A DNA stretch of 64,000 bases from Chondrus crispus (Eukaryota > Rhodophyta > Florideophyceae > Gigartinales > Gigartinaceae): NCBI RefSeq assembly GCF_000350225.1, contig NW_005179099.1, forward strand, positions 1 to 64,000, written 5' to 3'. Under the pieces are notes generated by a model that searched no databases, was not told the DNA's origin, and saw only the letters and a list, made by a program, of their open reading frames with translations. The position numbers were made by a program, and so were the translations under genes. Shown piece by piece: positions 19,616-30,304 of this stretch (position 1 is its first letter; the number at the start of each line of letters is the position of its first letter).

Positions 19616-22042
19616 CTATGCTCCTACTACAAGAGTTTTCTTCGCGAGCCTGAACGCCTCCGCATACGCAGCCTTATCCTCTTCCGCCGTTGTATCCACA
19701 AACCTCTCGAGGTACTCATCCCTCTTAGCCGGGTTGAACGACGGCCTTCCCATCATTTCAATCGCGTACATCTTTGCCGCCTTCCTTTCGATGCTTGACT
19801 CGCTTTCAGACATCACCTTCACCGCATCCTTTCGTCCCTCAACCGTCGTTCCCCTATCGTACAGCTCGACGTACATGTCCGAATCATTCCGGCTCACCTT
19901 TTCAATCGCCCTCAGATACGCCCCGATCTCATAAATCTCATCAAAGTACTTTTCGAAGCTCTTCACTTCCTCGTTATACGCCACTTCTTCGGGCTCCTGA
20001 CTTTCGTAGATAGCGGACAGTGTCGTCGTCGGGGATGACACGCCGGCCGCCTTGAGATGCGCGAGCGCCATCCTTCGCGTAGCGTATGACGCAGCCGTGC
20101 TGGCCGCGGACGCCCTGTTGTTGATGTCCACCGCGAACGCACCGACGGTCGACCCTTTCCCGTCCCCCTCTCGTATCTGGAAGCCGGCTCCGCCGAGCCC
20201 GTTGTCTTCAACGGGGAGAGGCTTCCCTGACGGAGAGATAAACTGCCGGAACTTGTCCCGTACCGCGGTGCACTGGGGTGCATCAGCCGGACTTGCCCCG
20301 CAAGAGACTTCACAGCGGGATTCGCGTTGCGGTCGAAAACGGGGGAAACAACCAGAGCGTCGTACTTTTCCCCGCCAACGGATAGATACCGCCCGCTTGC
20401 GTCCACCGAAATGTCCGAGTAGGAAGCCGGAACAAACTTGGCAATCCCGGCTTGGAAAAGAAGGTAGAACATGCTGTGAATCTCCGGGCAACTTGTTCGA
20501 CTTTTTTAGGGCAACCCGCGGATGCGTGATGCTGTATTGCTGCGCCCTGTGGATGAGCATTGTCTGCCGTCCTTTGAATGTGATCGGGGCAAGCTCTTCC
20601 ATTTCACTAGTTGCTTGGCCGAGATCGCTTTCTGGCCCGAAACCAAGAATGAGACTCAGCGCCGCTTGGCGCCACGCCCCGGATTCAGTCTTCATGGATT
20701 CCTTGAGCAGTCGCTCCTTCACAGCTAGTTTGTCTTGCAACTCAGCCAAGCCAGCCTTGCGGCGGTGATCCAGAAACTAGGATGTTTCCTCGAACTTGGA
20801 GCGAAGGAGCTCCTCTGTAGATTGGGACTTCTTCATTTCGCTTGGGGTCCGGTTCAAGGCACGGGCAACCGTGGCCTTCAATATGTCATACCAGAGTTGG
20901 TAAACCTCTTCGCCATTCTCATGGAGGAAAAGAGAGTGAAGATGCTTTGTGTTACCCAAAAGGGGCGTCTCTTGCGTCCATTCTGGCTCGAAGGAGTGCC
21001 TCGGAGGACAGGCCTTTCGTGGGGTGCGGCTGACTAATGTGATGGCGCCCTGATACAACTCCTTTGCATGACTTGTGACGCGATATCCAAGAAGCGATTT
21101 GTTATCTACCTCGAAAAGATTCATGATCCCGTCGAGCACGCTTAGCTGGTCGAGTGAGGAAAGACTCAATCCTCCACACAAAATTTTCGTTCCTGGGACA
21201 ACCATGTCTTGAGAATCAAGCAATTTGCGAGATGCAAAATAGAGTTTGATATCTGCGATGTTCATAGACTGACAGAAGGTGAGGTCGCGCGCATCGAGGT
21301 CCTCGACTGGATGCTTGAGGGTTGTTCCAGTATTCATGCGGATTTGGTCAGCGGTAAACCAACGCCAACGGCTTTCTTCCAGATCAAGAAGCCTCGCAGA
21401 AGGCTTGGTTTGCTCGGAGACTGCAATTTCTTCGAGTAGGTTGGAATGCATGACGTTTAGCTTATAGAAGGGAAGTCGCTCATTTGCAATGCGGCGGACA
21501 AGATTGAAATGGTCAAATTCCTCTTCCCCCATGGTTTTGCGCATGAGGTAGGCACGAGAGTGGTCAAGTTGCCCGGAACGGGTTCCAGACATAGGCCCGA
21601 CGGAGCGCCTGAACATGACGGAACCGGGAAGGTTGAGATGTTTGAGCTCCTCGTAGTACGCTTCCGGGTTCTGTCCGAATCGATGTTCGTAGCGCTGTTT
21701 GTAGCTCAACAGACTTTTGATATCATCAATTTCTCCGTCCGACATGCCAGTGATAGGCAAAGAAAATTCAATGTCATCTTCAATACCTGTGTTGGCCATT
21801 CCCGTTTGATCGGCAGAGAAGGAGGCTCCAGCTGCGACGCGAGCCTGCTTTTCAACGACAGTGGTATCAATGCGATAGCGAGCGCCGAGTTTCATGAGCT
21901 CCTGAAAATGGTTGTTGTAGAGAAGCATGAATGAGATTTCGGCCTCAATTTGAATGGTGCTGCGAGGTCCTGCGCCGACGAGAAGCAGATGATGGGATGG
22001 GGCAGAAGCATTCTCGCGGTTATTCAGGGTGATGCGAGACAT
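19616..22042 (-). pseudogene. Decayed inverted copy of the 826-residue gene
   Basis: It shares the start MSRITLNNRENASAPS with the intact copy at 61123 and runs antiparallel to it. Most of the sequence is near-identical, including the C-terminal part ending near 19616, but the reading frame is interrupted, with about three breaks overall. If the gene is of viral-capsid origin, as discussed for the intact copy, this is a fossil of the endogenised gene. The leader with repeated TAACTCCTCATCC units is retained, so transcription may persist. Confidence 0.8.
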
Positions 22043-22290
22043 TTTTGGTGGTTGAAAGGCGTGAAGAGTTAGGATGAGGAGTTAGGATGAGGAGTTAAGA
22101 GTTGAATTGATTGGGGTGAGGGAAGATGGATCGGAGGGATGCTGGGGATGGCTTAAGTAGAGAGAGACGAGTGGTTGGTTTGCAAAGGAGTGGAGATGTA
22201 AAAAAAAGGGAGGACGTTTACACTTTCACGGAATGTTGATGATGTCCAAGATGAGAAAAAATGGAGAGACAGTTAGAAGAGGAGATGAAC

Positions 22291-22394
22291 TCGTTCATTC
22301 CGAGGTGAGAAGAGGGAATGGAAACATAAAGGCTACTGTAGGTCGTTCATTCCGAGGTGAGAAGAGGGAATGGAAACATAAAGGCTACTGTAGG
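22291..22394. repeat. 52-bp tandem duplication upstream of the decayed copy
   Basis: TCGTTCATTCCGAGGTGAGA and the bases that follow occur twice head to tail (22291-22342 and 22343-22394). The right arm has a different block at the corresponding place, so this duplication arose, or was lost, after the arms separated. Confidence 0.9.
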
Positions 22395-22399
22395 TAATC

Positions 22400-23490
22400 A
22401 ATACCTGGAGCTTTGTGCATTCGACAGAATTCGCAAGCGTGTGGGCGAAACTCCTTTTCTACGACCGGAGCAATAGTGACGCTGCCACCTTCTCCCAGAC
22501 TGAGGTACGCGAAAAATTCTGAATGAGATGCGGCTGTGGGAATGACGTGGGGCGGCGGAGAATTGTCAGAAAGTGATCGGCGTGGTTGAGAAACAACCAG
22601 TGAGAATGAATTGTCGAGGACCTGCCGGGAAACAGCGCCCCGCTTTATGGCAGCAACTGATGTCCGGCAAATTGTGGTTTAAAGCAAGTTGGTTTAAAGT
22701 AACTTTGCGCTTGGCGTTTTCTACATTAATTAATTGTGCACTCCATCCAGAGATCCCCCCTTTCCTAGAGAAAAGCGCTTAAACCCCATGCGGTGAGACT
22801 AAGGTGCGCTTTTGCTGATCGCTCGATCTTTAGGAACGTCTCCCCAGGGAAATTTCTTCGGTTTTGCAGTATCAAGGAAACCAAGCTACTAAAAACGAAT
22901 GAAAACGCTCTTTTCCTCGTGAATGTAGTAGTACCTTAGGCAGCGGACAGAGTCAATACGGAATGTCTTTTCTCTCTCTTTTTTCTTCAACGATGCTTCG
23001 GTTCCTCGTTTCCGCTCCATACTGCATCTCATAGAAGATTCTGTGAGAAACCCCAAGGCACAGCATGCCTCTAAACTATTCCCAAGCGTAAACAGCGCTG
23101 TATATATTCTCGTCTCCGTCGAAACGGAAGCGCAAACCATTTTAAAATGCTGGGATCAGGACACTGTTTCATGTCGTAATGGCTTCTGTTCCTCCTTGCC
23201 ACGACTCATTGCTACTTCGCATTGGGAGCTGTATGTGCTACAGTACTCTCGCGAACTCTAAGACGTGCGGATTCTGCGTCAGGGGTTAGGATCGGAGGTG
23301 TGACTCCTCTTCCGATGGGCGGGATGGTATTTCTCCGCAGTCGGCACTGTCTTTCCGAGTGCCATGCAATCCAGTGGGATAGTGAACTGTTTTACTTTCC
23401 CATTTCCGTAGTCATGCATTTCCCGCTGTTTTTATCCTCAAGATTTCATCATGCGGGCATGAGGGACAAAGGAAGGCTAAACGAACTCAG
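22400..23490. other. Upstream part of the left arm, no gene seen
   Basis: This DNA is duplicated at 59590-60680. Short frames exist on both strands, and in both arms they have similar sequence simply because the DNA is duplicated. Nothing in them suggests a protein family. It is probably the distal promoter region of the 826-residue gene. Confidence 0.5.
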
Positions 23491-23494
23491 GTCG

Positions 23495-25620
23495 ATACGA
23501 CCCGCGTGGAATGGAAACGCTTATGGCAATGCACCAACCTGAGTTTTTGCTTCCGACCTGCAACAATTTATTTGTGCAACTAATTGGAAGGGCACTAGCA
23601 TTCCGGACTACTCAAGGGTAGTAAGCCCCTTGCACTATCTAATGGAGGAGTGCTACAAACAATCTGGAGAGCGAACCAAAAGATCGGTGCACAACTATTC
23701 ACTCTCTGGTCGATGGGGTCCTGCTCATACGTCTGCCTTCAATCAGACAAAAGACCATCTGGCCAAAGCACTCAAGCTTTCCCATCCGAAACCAGATCAT
23801 CATATGTGTCTATTCTCAGACGCCTCTGAAACTCATTGGGCATCTGTACTCACTCAGATTCCTAACTGCGAAGCAAATGTTATCCTCAACAAACAACGTC
23901 ACGAATCCCTATCTTTCCTGTCCGGCAATTTCACTGGGTCCTCTAGCAACTGGAGCATAGTCGAAAAGGAAGCATTCGCCGTTGTCGAATCGATGTCACG
24001 ACTGGAGCACCTCACTGCATCTCAGAAGGTTTCGCTCTTTACGGATCACGCCACTCTCGTATATATATTAGACCCGTACGGCCAGAATCCCGGGATTAGT
24101 CGACACACACTGCGAAGAAGCTAATGAGATGGGCGTTAAAGTTGAGTGGTTTTCGATATGTGATAGAACACATCCCTGGTAATGACAATGTGTGGACTGA
24201 CATGCTTACCCGCTGGGCTGTCAAGCCTCGCAATAAGGTCCCTTCCAACAAGTTATGCCAACTCATGTTGGCTCCAATTAATCCTTCATTGAATACGGAT
24301 TACGATTGGCCGACGCGTGAATGCATCTCAAAGAGCCAAAAATTTCATCTCTTAAACGGCCGCAGTTTTTCAAGAAGATAGACAACATATACCAGGACAG
24401 ACGTGGTGTTTTTGGGTACCAGAGGATGACGAAACACTTAGACTACGCATATTGGTGGCTGCTCACGCTGGCCTCTCCGGGCACCGTGGTATCAGACTGT
24501 CCACAGATGTTTTGAAGTCACACTTTTACTGGAAGTCGCTCACAAAGGATATGGAAACATTTTGTCGTTCTTGTCTTCATTGCATGCTATCCTCATCTTC
24601 CGAAGTCATGCCTCGCCAACTTGGACACAGTCTAAACGCAGATAAGCCGAATGAACTAGTGCACTTCGACTATTGCTACATCGGACTAAGCGAGGGCGAC
24701 ACATATATCCTTATTATGAAGGATTTCAGCTTCTACGTCTGGCCAATTCCATCCACAGCAGCAAACGCGGGTACAGCAGTAGAAGCGTTAATAAGGTGGT
24801 TCTCTGCATTTGGAACCGTCCCTCAGTGGCTTTGTAATTGCGGTTCTCACTTCAAGAACGAAGTAGTCAGGGGCCTACGAGAGAAGACGCATGGATCACA
24901 TCATTTAACCTTGCCATACTGTCCATGGACCAATGGCACAGTAGAAGTGGTTTGTCGAGAACTCATTCGAGCGATGCGGGCAATTCTATCAGAATACCAA
25001 ATGACGTTTAAGATGTGGCCTCAAGTCGTACCAACTGCCCAAGCTCTTCCCAACAGCACACCTTTACACCGCCTCGGGAATCGTCCCCCTGTCACGGCGT
25101 TTGCTGCTCTTCCCGCTGCTGCGGGCGTCGAAATCTTTTCAATTGACGTCATTCGTGCTAAGCAAGTAGCTGAAGTGGTGCGGGTTCTCGCTATGCTTGG
25201 GAATATGCACCGCGACGTGAAGGAGAACGTTTCTAAGGCCCGCTAGAAGCGAGTTGAGCTTCACAATCGCCGTACGCACATTCGCGAGACTACTTTGATG
25301 TGTGAGACTACGCGCTTTGGGGAACGACCCAACGAGGCCGAATTCTGAAGCTGATGGTACGTTGGAAGGGCCCTTTCCAAATTGTTAAGGTACTCTCAAA
25401 TTTTCTTTTCGTCATTAGCGACTTGCGTACTGGTGAGACCAAAACAGTTCATGGCGTTCGCCTCCGTTTCTTCCACAACAGCGCATTCAACATAGATGAA
25501 ACATGCAAAGCGCAGCTAGCATATCAGGAGAACGAATATTGTGTGGTAGAGGAAATTCAAGACATACGGTTACATAATGGCGAACCCGAAGTACCCGTCA
25601 AGTAGATTGGTTTTGAGGAC
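23495..25620 (+). mobile_element. Broken Ty3/gypsy element of a second lineage (RNase H and integrase region)
   Basis: The remains run from the end of a reverse transcriptase (LQQFICATNWKGTSIPDYS) through RNase H (LFSDASETHWASVLTQ, SIVEKEAFAVVESM) to integrase (HAGLSGHRGIRLS finger region, TLPYCPWTNGTVE near the last catalytic position). They end in a C-terminal binding module (MVRWKGPFQIVKV). It differs clearly from E1 and E2 and resembles Ty3/gypsy families of oomycetes. No LTRs are seen. It is heavily broken, with about five breaks, and therefore old. Its left edge coincides with the inner edge of the inverted duplication. Confidence 0.82.
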
Positions 25621-26240
25621 GAAGATCCGGGGTGGGAGAGTCTTTCAAAAATGCGTCAGGATATTCCCAGCCTAACCCTGTGCGCCGTTCGTGCCGTATT
25701 TTGCGGCACGAAGCTATCGTGCCATTTTTCCGGTGCCAGACTTCGAGACGGCACGAACGTGGCACGAGGGAGAATAAAATTCGATGACTCTGTGTGAAAT
25801 ATGGAGACAGAGAGAAAACAAGGAGCCAATCACGTTCATGCACGAATTGTGTCTTAAGTATGTCTCAAAACCACGAATGTCTCCGTGGAACTTCGAGACA
25901 TTTCGTGCCGTCCATTCGAGACATTCCTGATCGCAGACCTTGTCTCGATTTTCGTGGTAGCCATTGCCGAATGTATCGAAGAATCTCTTACAGATCTTGA
26001 GCTTCCCAGGTGCTACAGCGGATGATTTTCGGGGGTGAAGCGGCCGACAGCCGAGTCGCTATCTGTCGTCAGTCGCAGATACGAAATTGGTGCACACAAT
26101 GAGCCAGAATGTGCGCGAGCTTTCAGCAGATGCAACAGAGAACACAAACACCCCTCCAAGCTACCATTCAAATCAAATCGGAAATGTTCCTTTATTGTAG
26201 CCTCCGACACGAATAGCACGACAAAGTATTGACACTTTAA
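25621..26240. other. Non-coding spacer rich in CGTGCC/GGCACG hairpins
   Basis: About 620 bases without a convincing gene. CGTGCCG and CGGCACG face each other around short loops (for example about 25690-25712), and the motif recurs several times to about 25910. A similar cluster lies at 30630-30690 and 31580-31650, on the far side of the PiggyBac-like gene. This may be debris of a hairpin-type non-autonomous element. Confidence 0.4.
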
Positions 26241-26264
26241 GCGACGGGACTAGACGTAGTCTAT

Positions 26265-28799
26265 TTGGTGATGACTGGACCGAATACCCTGAAACCACAG
26301 TACCTCCACCTCCTCTTTTATCAACGCAACGCACGCCTACAGCTGTTAGAATTAGAATTTCCTTGTCGTCAGCCTGACGAGACCCCTCCTAGTCCGACGC
26401 AACCTCCTCCTAACATACATGACGATGTGGAAGACATTGATGATGATGAAATTCTCCCGCAGCAGCCCTCGGAGGCTCTACAGGCCACCCTAAATCAGCC
26501 ATCACAACTTTTAAATACAGAGGCGTCATTGGACAGTGAAGACCTGGCCTTCTCCCAAGAGAACCCCGAAATCGTGGAAGCTGTTACTTTTAACATGGAA
26601 AATGCCACAGACACAAGCAGTTCTAGTGCCGACATGCAGATAGGAGATGAAGAGGTTGAACGTTTGCGCCCTTTGTCGGACTTCGTAGCTACATAAGTAC
26701 TAGTGCCAGCCTCTGCACATTCAGTTTCTGAGGACCTGTTCTCAGGCCTGTTCTGTGATCCAGATGATGAGCGATGGGTCACTGGCTGGGAACAGGCCAA
26801 TGAAACCGAAGCTGGATCTCGCGGGGGCGCCTATACCTCAGAAGAATTGGCCGAGAGGGTTGTTAGTGACCAGTGCAGAGGTTGAGAGAACTCGGATTAC
26901 ATCTCACCTTTTGAGGCCGTTGAAGTGGCTTTTGACGATGTAGACATAGCCTTGCGAGGTCGGTATCTCACAGAAGCTTCTGAAATGCTTCGTAGCGTAC
27001 ATGAAGATGTCGCCAGCAGGCGTGTAATGGACAATTCTGCTGGGCAAGAGGACAATGACGCCTTTTCGCCTCTCACACGTCTAGAGGCGGTAAGAACTTT
27101 TCTCCCAGACAGCATCCTGGAGAAGTTAGCCGCAATTGCCAATCAAGGCTTGAGACTCAGGAAGAAGCCTGCCACGACAGCACATGAAATGATCGGTCTT
27201 ATAATACTACATGTGCTGTGTGCCAGCAACGACGAGGCCCCTGTCACTGTTTGTAACCCGAATGAGGCCGGCAACTTCCTACAGATAGGGTTATCGGCTC
27301 AAAGATACATGGATGTATGGTCTGCGTTAAGTGGAAGTCGTGCGCAGCGGAGTATTGTAGACTACTCTCCTACTGGATGGTGTAGAACTAACAATCGGTC
27401 TACCGCGCTGATAATGGAAATAGAGCAAAAAGTGGCTGCGTGTAATCGGCGGCTTCTATATGTACCAGGTGCAACGATTCTATCACTTGATGACGATCAT
27501 CTCAGGATGTCCTCTCGAGCCGTCACAACGTTAACCAGTCTGCAACAGCACAACAACCCAAAAAAAGGGTTGGGTCCTGTTGGTAACGCGCTATGTTCGG
27601 CCTTACACCCTGTATTTTTTGGGTGTCATTTCACGAGGGTAGGAGAGAAGCTCCTGCACATTTGGCAGCGTCTTATACAACTTCTACAAGATGCTGCGAC
27701 TAGTGGCTCCATCCGCCCAATAACGGACGCAATTGTAGCTGCAGATAGAGGTTATAACTCTCGCGAAGTACTGGCCTTTCTTTCTAAAGATCTCGGCGTT
27801 AGTGTCATTGGTACACACAAACGGGATTTGTCCTACCCATTTGTCTTCGGGGACGGTGCAATACGGGCACGCCACAAGGGGATGGTCGTGTCAGAGAGTG
27901 GTTCCCGAGCTGTCTACAACGCTCGGCAAAAGGATGCCTCAACCAGCGCACATGGACGTCACATTGAGGCCGTTTTGTATCGCGAAAGTTGCTCGGGAAG
28001 GATTGCATCTATGATTGTGAATAATCCGCGGACTTTTCGGTCTCGCGGTTTTACAGTTGTGCCCCATGACCGGTTCCGGGGGGAAGGGGATAAACTCCAA
28101 GCCATTACAGAGATACAAACCCTGTTCGACAGTAGCGTTGGAAAGCCCACTGCAAGCACGCGCGCCAATAACCCAACCCTATTGAATGAAGGCCGCCTTG
28201 CTGTCGAGCAGATCCTTAACAGGGTCCTCTTACTCACATTCTATCAGAGTGAGGACCCTGTTTGGTTTCTTCTCAGGGCTTTCAACTTCACTTCAAGGAT
28301 TGCTCATTGCTTCTTAGAAGCATTCGCGTCGAATCATGACAGCAATATGGAGGGCTTGTCAAATTGACTGCAGGGGCGCCGTGTTTCGGTGTCAACGGAC
28401 CCGCTACCATTTGACGCAAATGCGTGTTTAGAAATATTCAGGTCTCGATATGACATTGTGTTCATCGTTCTAGGCATCAGGAAACGCCGTGCTCCATCAG
28501 ACCTTGACCCATCGACCCTAAAAGACACTGTGCTGGCCATGTATAGATCTAGGGTTGCATCAGAGCGAAGAGATACGCTTCTAACTTTATTGGAAAAGCT
28601 CGACAGGGTACCTCAGATGGGCGGCCGTCTTTTAAAACGCCATCTAGTGGAAGCCCTTCTAAAGGCCCAGGAAGATTTACACTCTGGAGTTCTGGTGCTA
28701 CCGGAGCAGCCACCTGGACAGGACGAAGCGGAGCCCTCCCCAGTAGAGAAAGCATCGCAAATGGTCAAATACACGAATCCTCGCTTCAGGCATGGGTAA
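26265..28799 (+). pseudogene. PiggyBac-like transposase, N-terminal and first catalytic part
   Basis: The frame opens with an Asp/Glu-rich region (DDVEDIDDDEI), as in PiggyBac transposases, and is then interrupted by stops near 26694 and 26883. From the ATG at 26925, 'KPATTAHEMIGLIILHVLCA' and 'FLQIGLSAQRYMDVWSAL' match the start of the DDE_Tnp_1_7 domain. 'ATILSLDDDHLRMSSRAV' (D189-D191 of that frame) fits the first catalytic Asp. 'DAIVAADRGYNSREVLAFL' (D274) fits the second, which is D-N-F-[FY]-T-S in PiggyBac. 'IGTHKRDLSYP' fits the GT.r.nR..P strand. After a stop at 28365 the same frame continues for 136 residues and ends at TAATG, overlapping the next frame. Reading the stops as decay is the simplest view. 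Confidence 0.68.
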
Positions 28800-29521
28800 T
28801 GAAGCCGCTGGTCTCTACCAGCCGCATGAAAGAAGGTTCAATTAATGAGGTCTATGTTCTAAGAGGTCTTCCGTCTTACCTTCAATCTAATACCTCTATA
28901 CTGGCAAAAGGCAGACCGGGGGACTTTGGGCTGGGCAGTAGAGGCTATCGTCTCTTTCAAGACTGCAAACTGTCTGTAGAATACATTAGAGCCACGAGGC
29001 TGGTAGCGAGCAAGTCCAGCGAAATGCTCGCCGATAGCCCCGATGCACTGTGCTCTTTGAGGGACTCTGACAGCGATGATGCTTTGCTTGTTGCAGCTGT
29101 TGAAGTCAAAACGATGACTTCGTTAAGGACTATTGAGGAGGCAAAAGTTCTTGCAGCACAGTTCGGTGACCTATCTATACTGACGGACATTGGAACCGAC
29201 AATAACAGCCTGGAACTATTTAAAAAACTCGTTCCATCCTCTGGATATCGGGCGCAGTGTCTCCATCATGCTGCAGTACTAGGTGTGCAGCATGTACTTT
29301 ATGTTGTAGGAAAGGGGGGACGGGCTGCAACGGGCGGCATTATCTATGCAACTGTGCTCCAGTTTAAGGACAGCCTCAGAAACTTTTATACTTGGTGCCT
29401 GGAATCCATCCGAACCACATGTTTTCTGTGGGTGGGTCTGCCCGCTGAGGATATTCCAAAGGGATACGATGAGATGCTCAAGACATCGCATGCATCAGAC
29501 CTAAATAGTTTTGCATCTTAA
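28799..29521 (+). pseudogene. YqaJ-like PD-(D/E)XK nuclease domain inside the transposase
   Basis: This is a stretch of 240 residues with the full motif order of YqaJ/lambda-exonuclease nucleases. A helix with Glu (MKEGSINEVY, E17) comes first. Then come SPDALCSL (D82), an acidic loop, AAVEVKTMTS (E102 and K104) and the amphipathic 'GYRAQCLHHAAVLGVQHVLY' (Q153), matching the Y..Q.q..m.vtg...fvv strand and helix. By family knowledge these enzymes cut or resect DNA. YqaJ proteins are known as a second gene of ISL2EU transposons, but here the domain lies between the second and third catalytic regions of a PiggyBac-like transposase. It starts at TAATG, overlapping the previous stop, and ends at TAA in the same frame as the following part. 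Confidence 0.7.
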
Positions 29522-29542
29522 TATTGTTTAAGTCGAGGCATT

Positions 29543-30304
29543 TTGAAGCTTGTAATATCTAGAGGGCTCTCTCTGCCACCATCTAGAATGGTACGATTGA
29601 CTCCAGCAGTGTACTGGAATCACGTGAAAGGCGGCGTTGACATCGTGTCAAGAATTCTGAAGACGCTGGCAAGAACAAACACGTCCGAAAATCCGGTAGT
29701 AAGCATAATAGCTAGACTGTTGACCATGCAGGTCAACAACGGGGCAGTTATCTATCGTCTGAACGAGGCTCAAATCCGTGGCATTCTACAAGATGCACAG
29801 GACGAGGAGGTATCGAAAGGATACAGCAAACTCAGACGTAGGGTCTCAGAGTGTGATACCTTTGGCAGCTTTGCGCGGAATGTCGCTAAAGAATGGTTTA
29901 ACAGTACTGGTGGAGTTCTTTCAAACAGTACTGCTCCAAGTTCGACAGGTGCTTTAAATAATATCAGGCCAATGTTTGCGCGGAACGCGTCAGAACGTTT
30001 TAACTCTAGCCCGGCAAAAACCAAACGTCTTAATACACACATTGGTCATGCCACGGTGACAGCACAGCGTGCTTACTGTGTTCTTTGTACCTGGACCATA
30101 ACCAAACGGGTTAATGGTAAACTCAAGAGCAAGAAAGATGGCGCGCACATCAGTCAGTGGTGCAACGTGTGCCATGAGCCCATTTGTGATCAATGCTGGG
30201 CTACATGGCACACAGCAGACTTACTTAAACGACGAAAACCTACAGGGGAACAAAAGAGGCAATTCGAAGCTTCTTTTACACGGAACACGAGACGTCGGGT
30301 CTGA
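29543..30304 (+). pseudogene. PiggyBac-like transposase, last catalytic part and Cys-rich end
   Basis: 'LTPAVYWNHVKGGVDIVSRI' matches the PiggyBac block P...YN..MGGVD..DQ, where the Asp is the third catalytic residue. 'VVSIIARLLTMQVNNGAVIYR' matches the following helix (F..LLD.a..NA.ILY). Near the end, YCVLC, WCNVCHEPICDQC and ATWHT form a cross-brace zinc-binding pattern like the PiggyBac Cys-rich domain, which binds the element ends. The match to three separate PiggyBac landmarks makes the family call fairly firm. A stop separates it from the nuclease stretch in the same frame. Confidence 0.7.

Larger units (their letters stand above)
19508..23490 (-). repeat. Left arm of a 4-kb inverted duplication
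   Basis: Read in reverse, this segment matches 59590-63712 over nearly its full length: the 826-residue gene, its 5' leader and about 1.5 kb upstream. Homology stops at CAGGCAAGG on the outside and at CGAACTCAGG on the inside. The spacer is about 36 kb. The arms are mostly well above 95 per cent alike, apart from small indels and one replaced block upstream of the gene. Confidence 0.88.
26265..30304 (+). mobile_element. PiggyBac-like DNA transposon carrying a YqaJ-type nuclease (decayed)
   Basis: Four successive stretches on one strand form one decayed transposase unit: an acidic N-terminus (26265-26885), the first DDE part (26925-28367 with its extension to 28799), a nuclease domain (28799-29521) and the last catalytic part with a Cys-rich end (29543-30304). 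The first two stretches share a frame, as do the last two. The TTAA at 26237-26240 and 30529-30532 could be its target duplication, because GCG(AC)GGGA follows inward on both sides, but that is weak. It lies between the Ty3/gypsy fossil and the pogo-like transposon. Confidence 0.65.
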
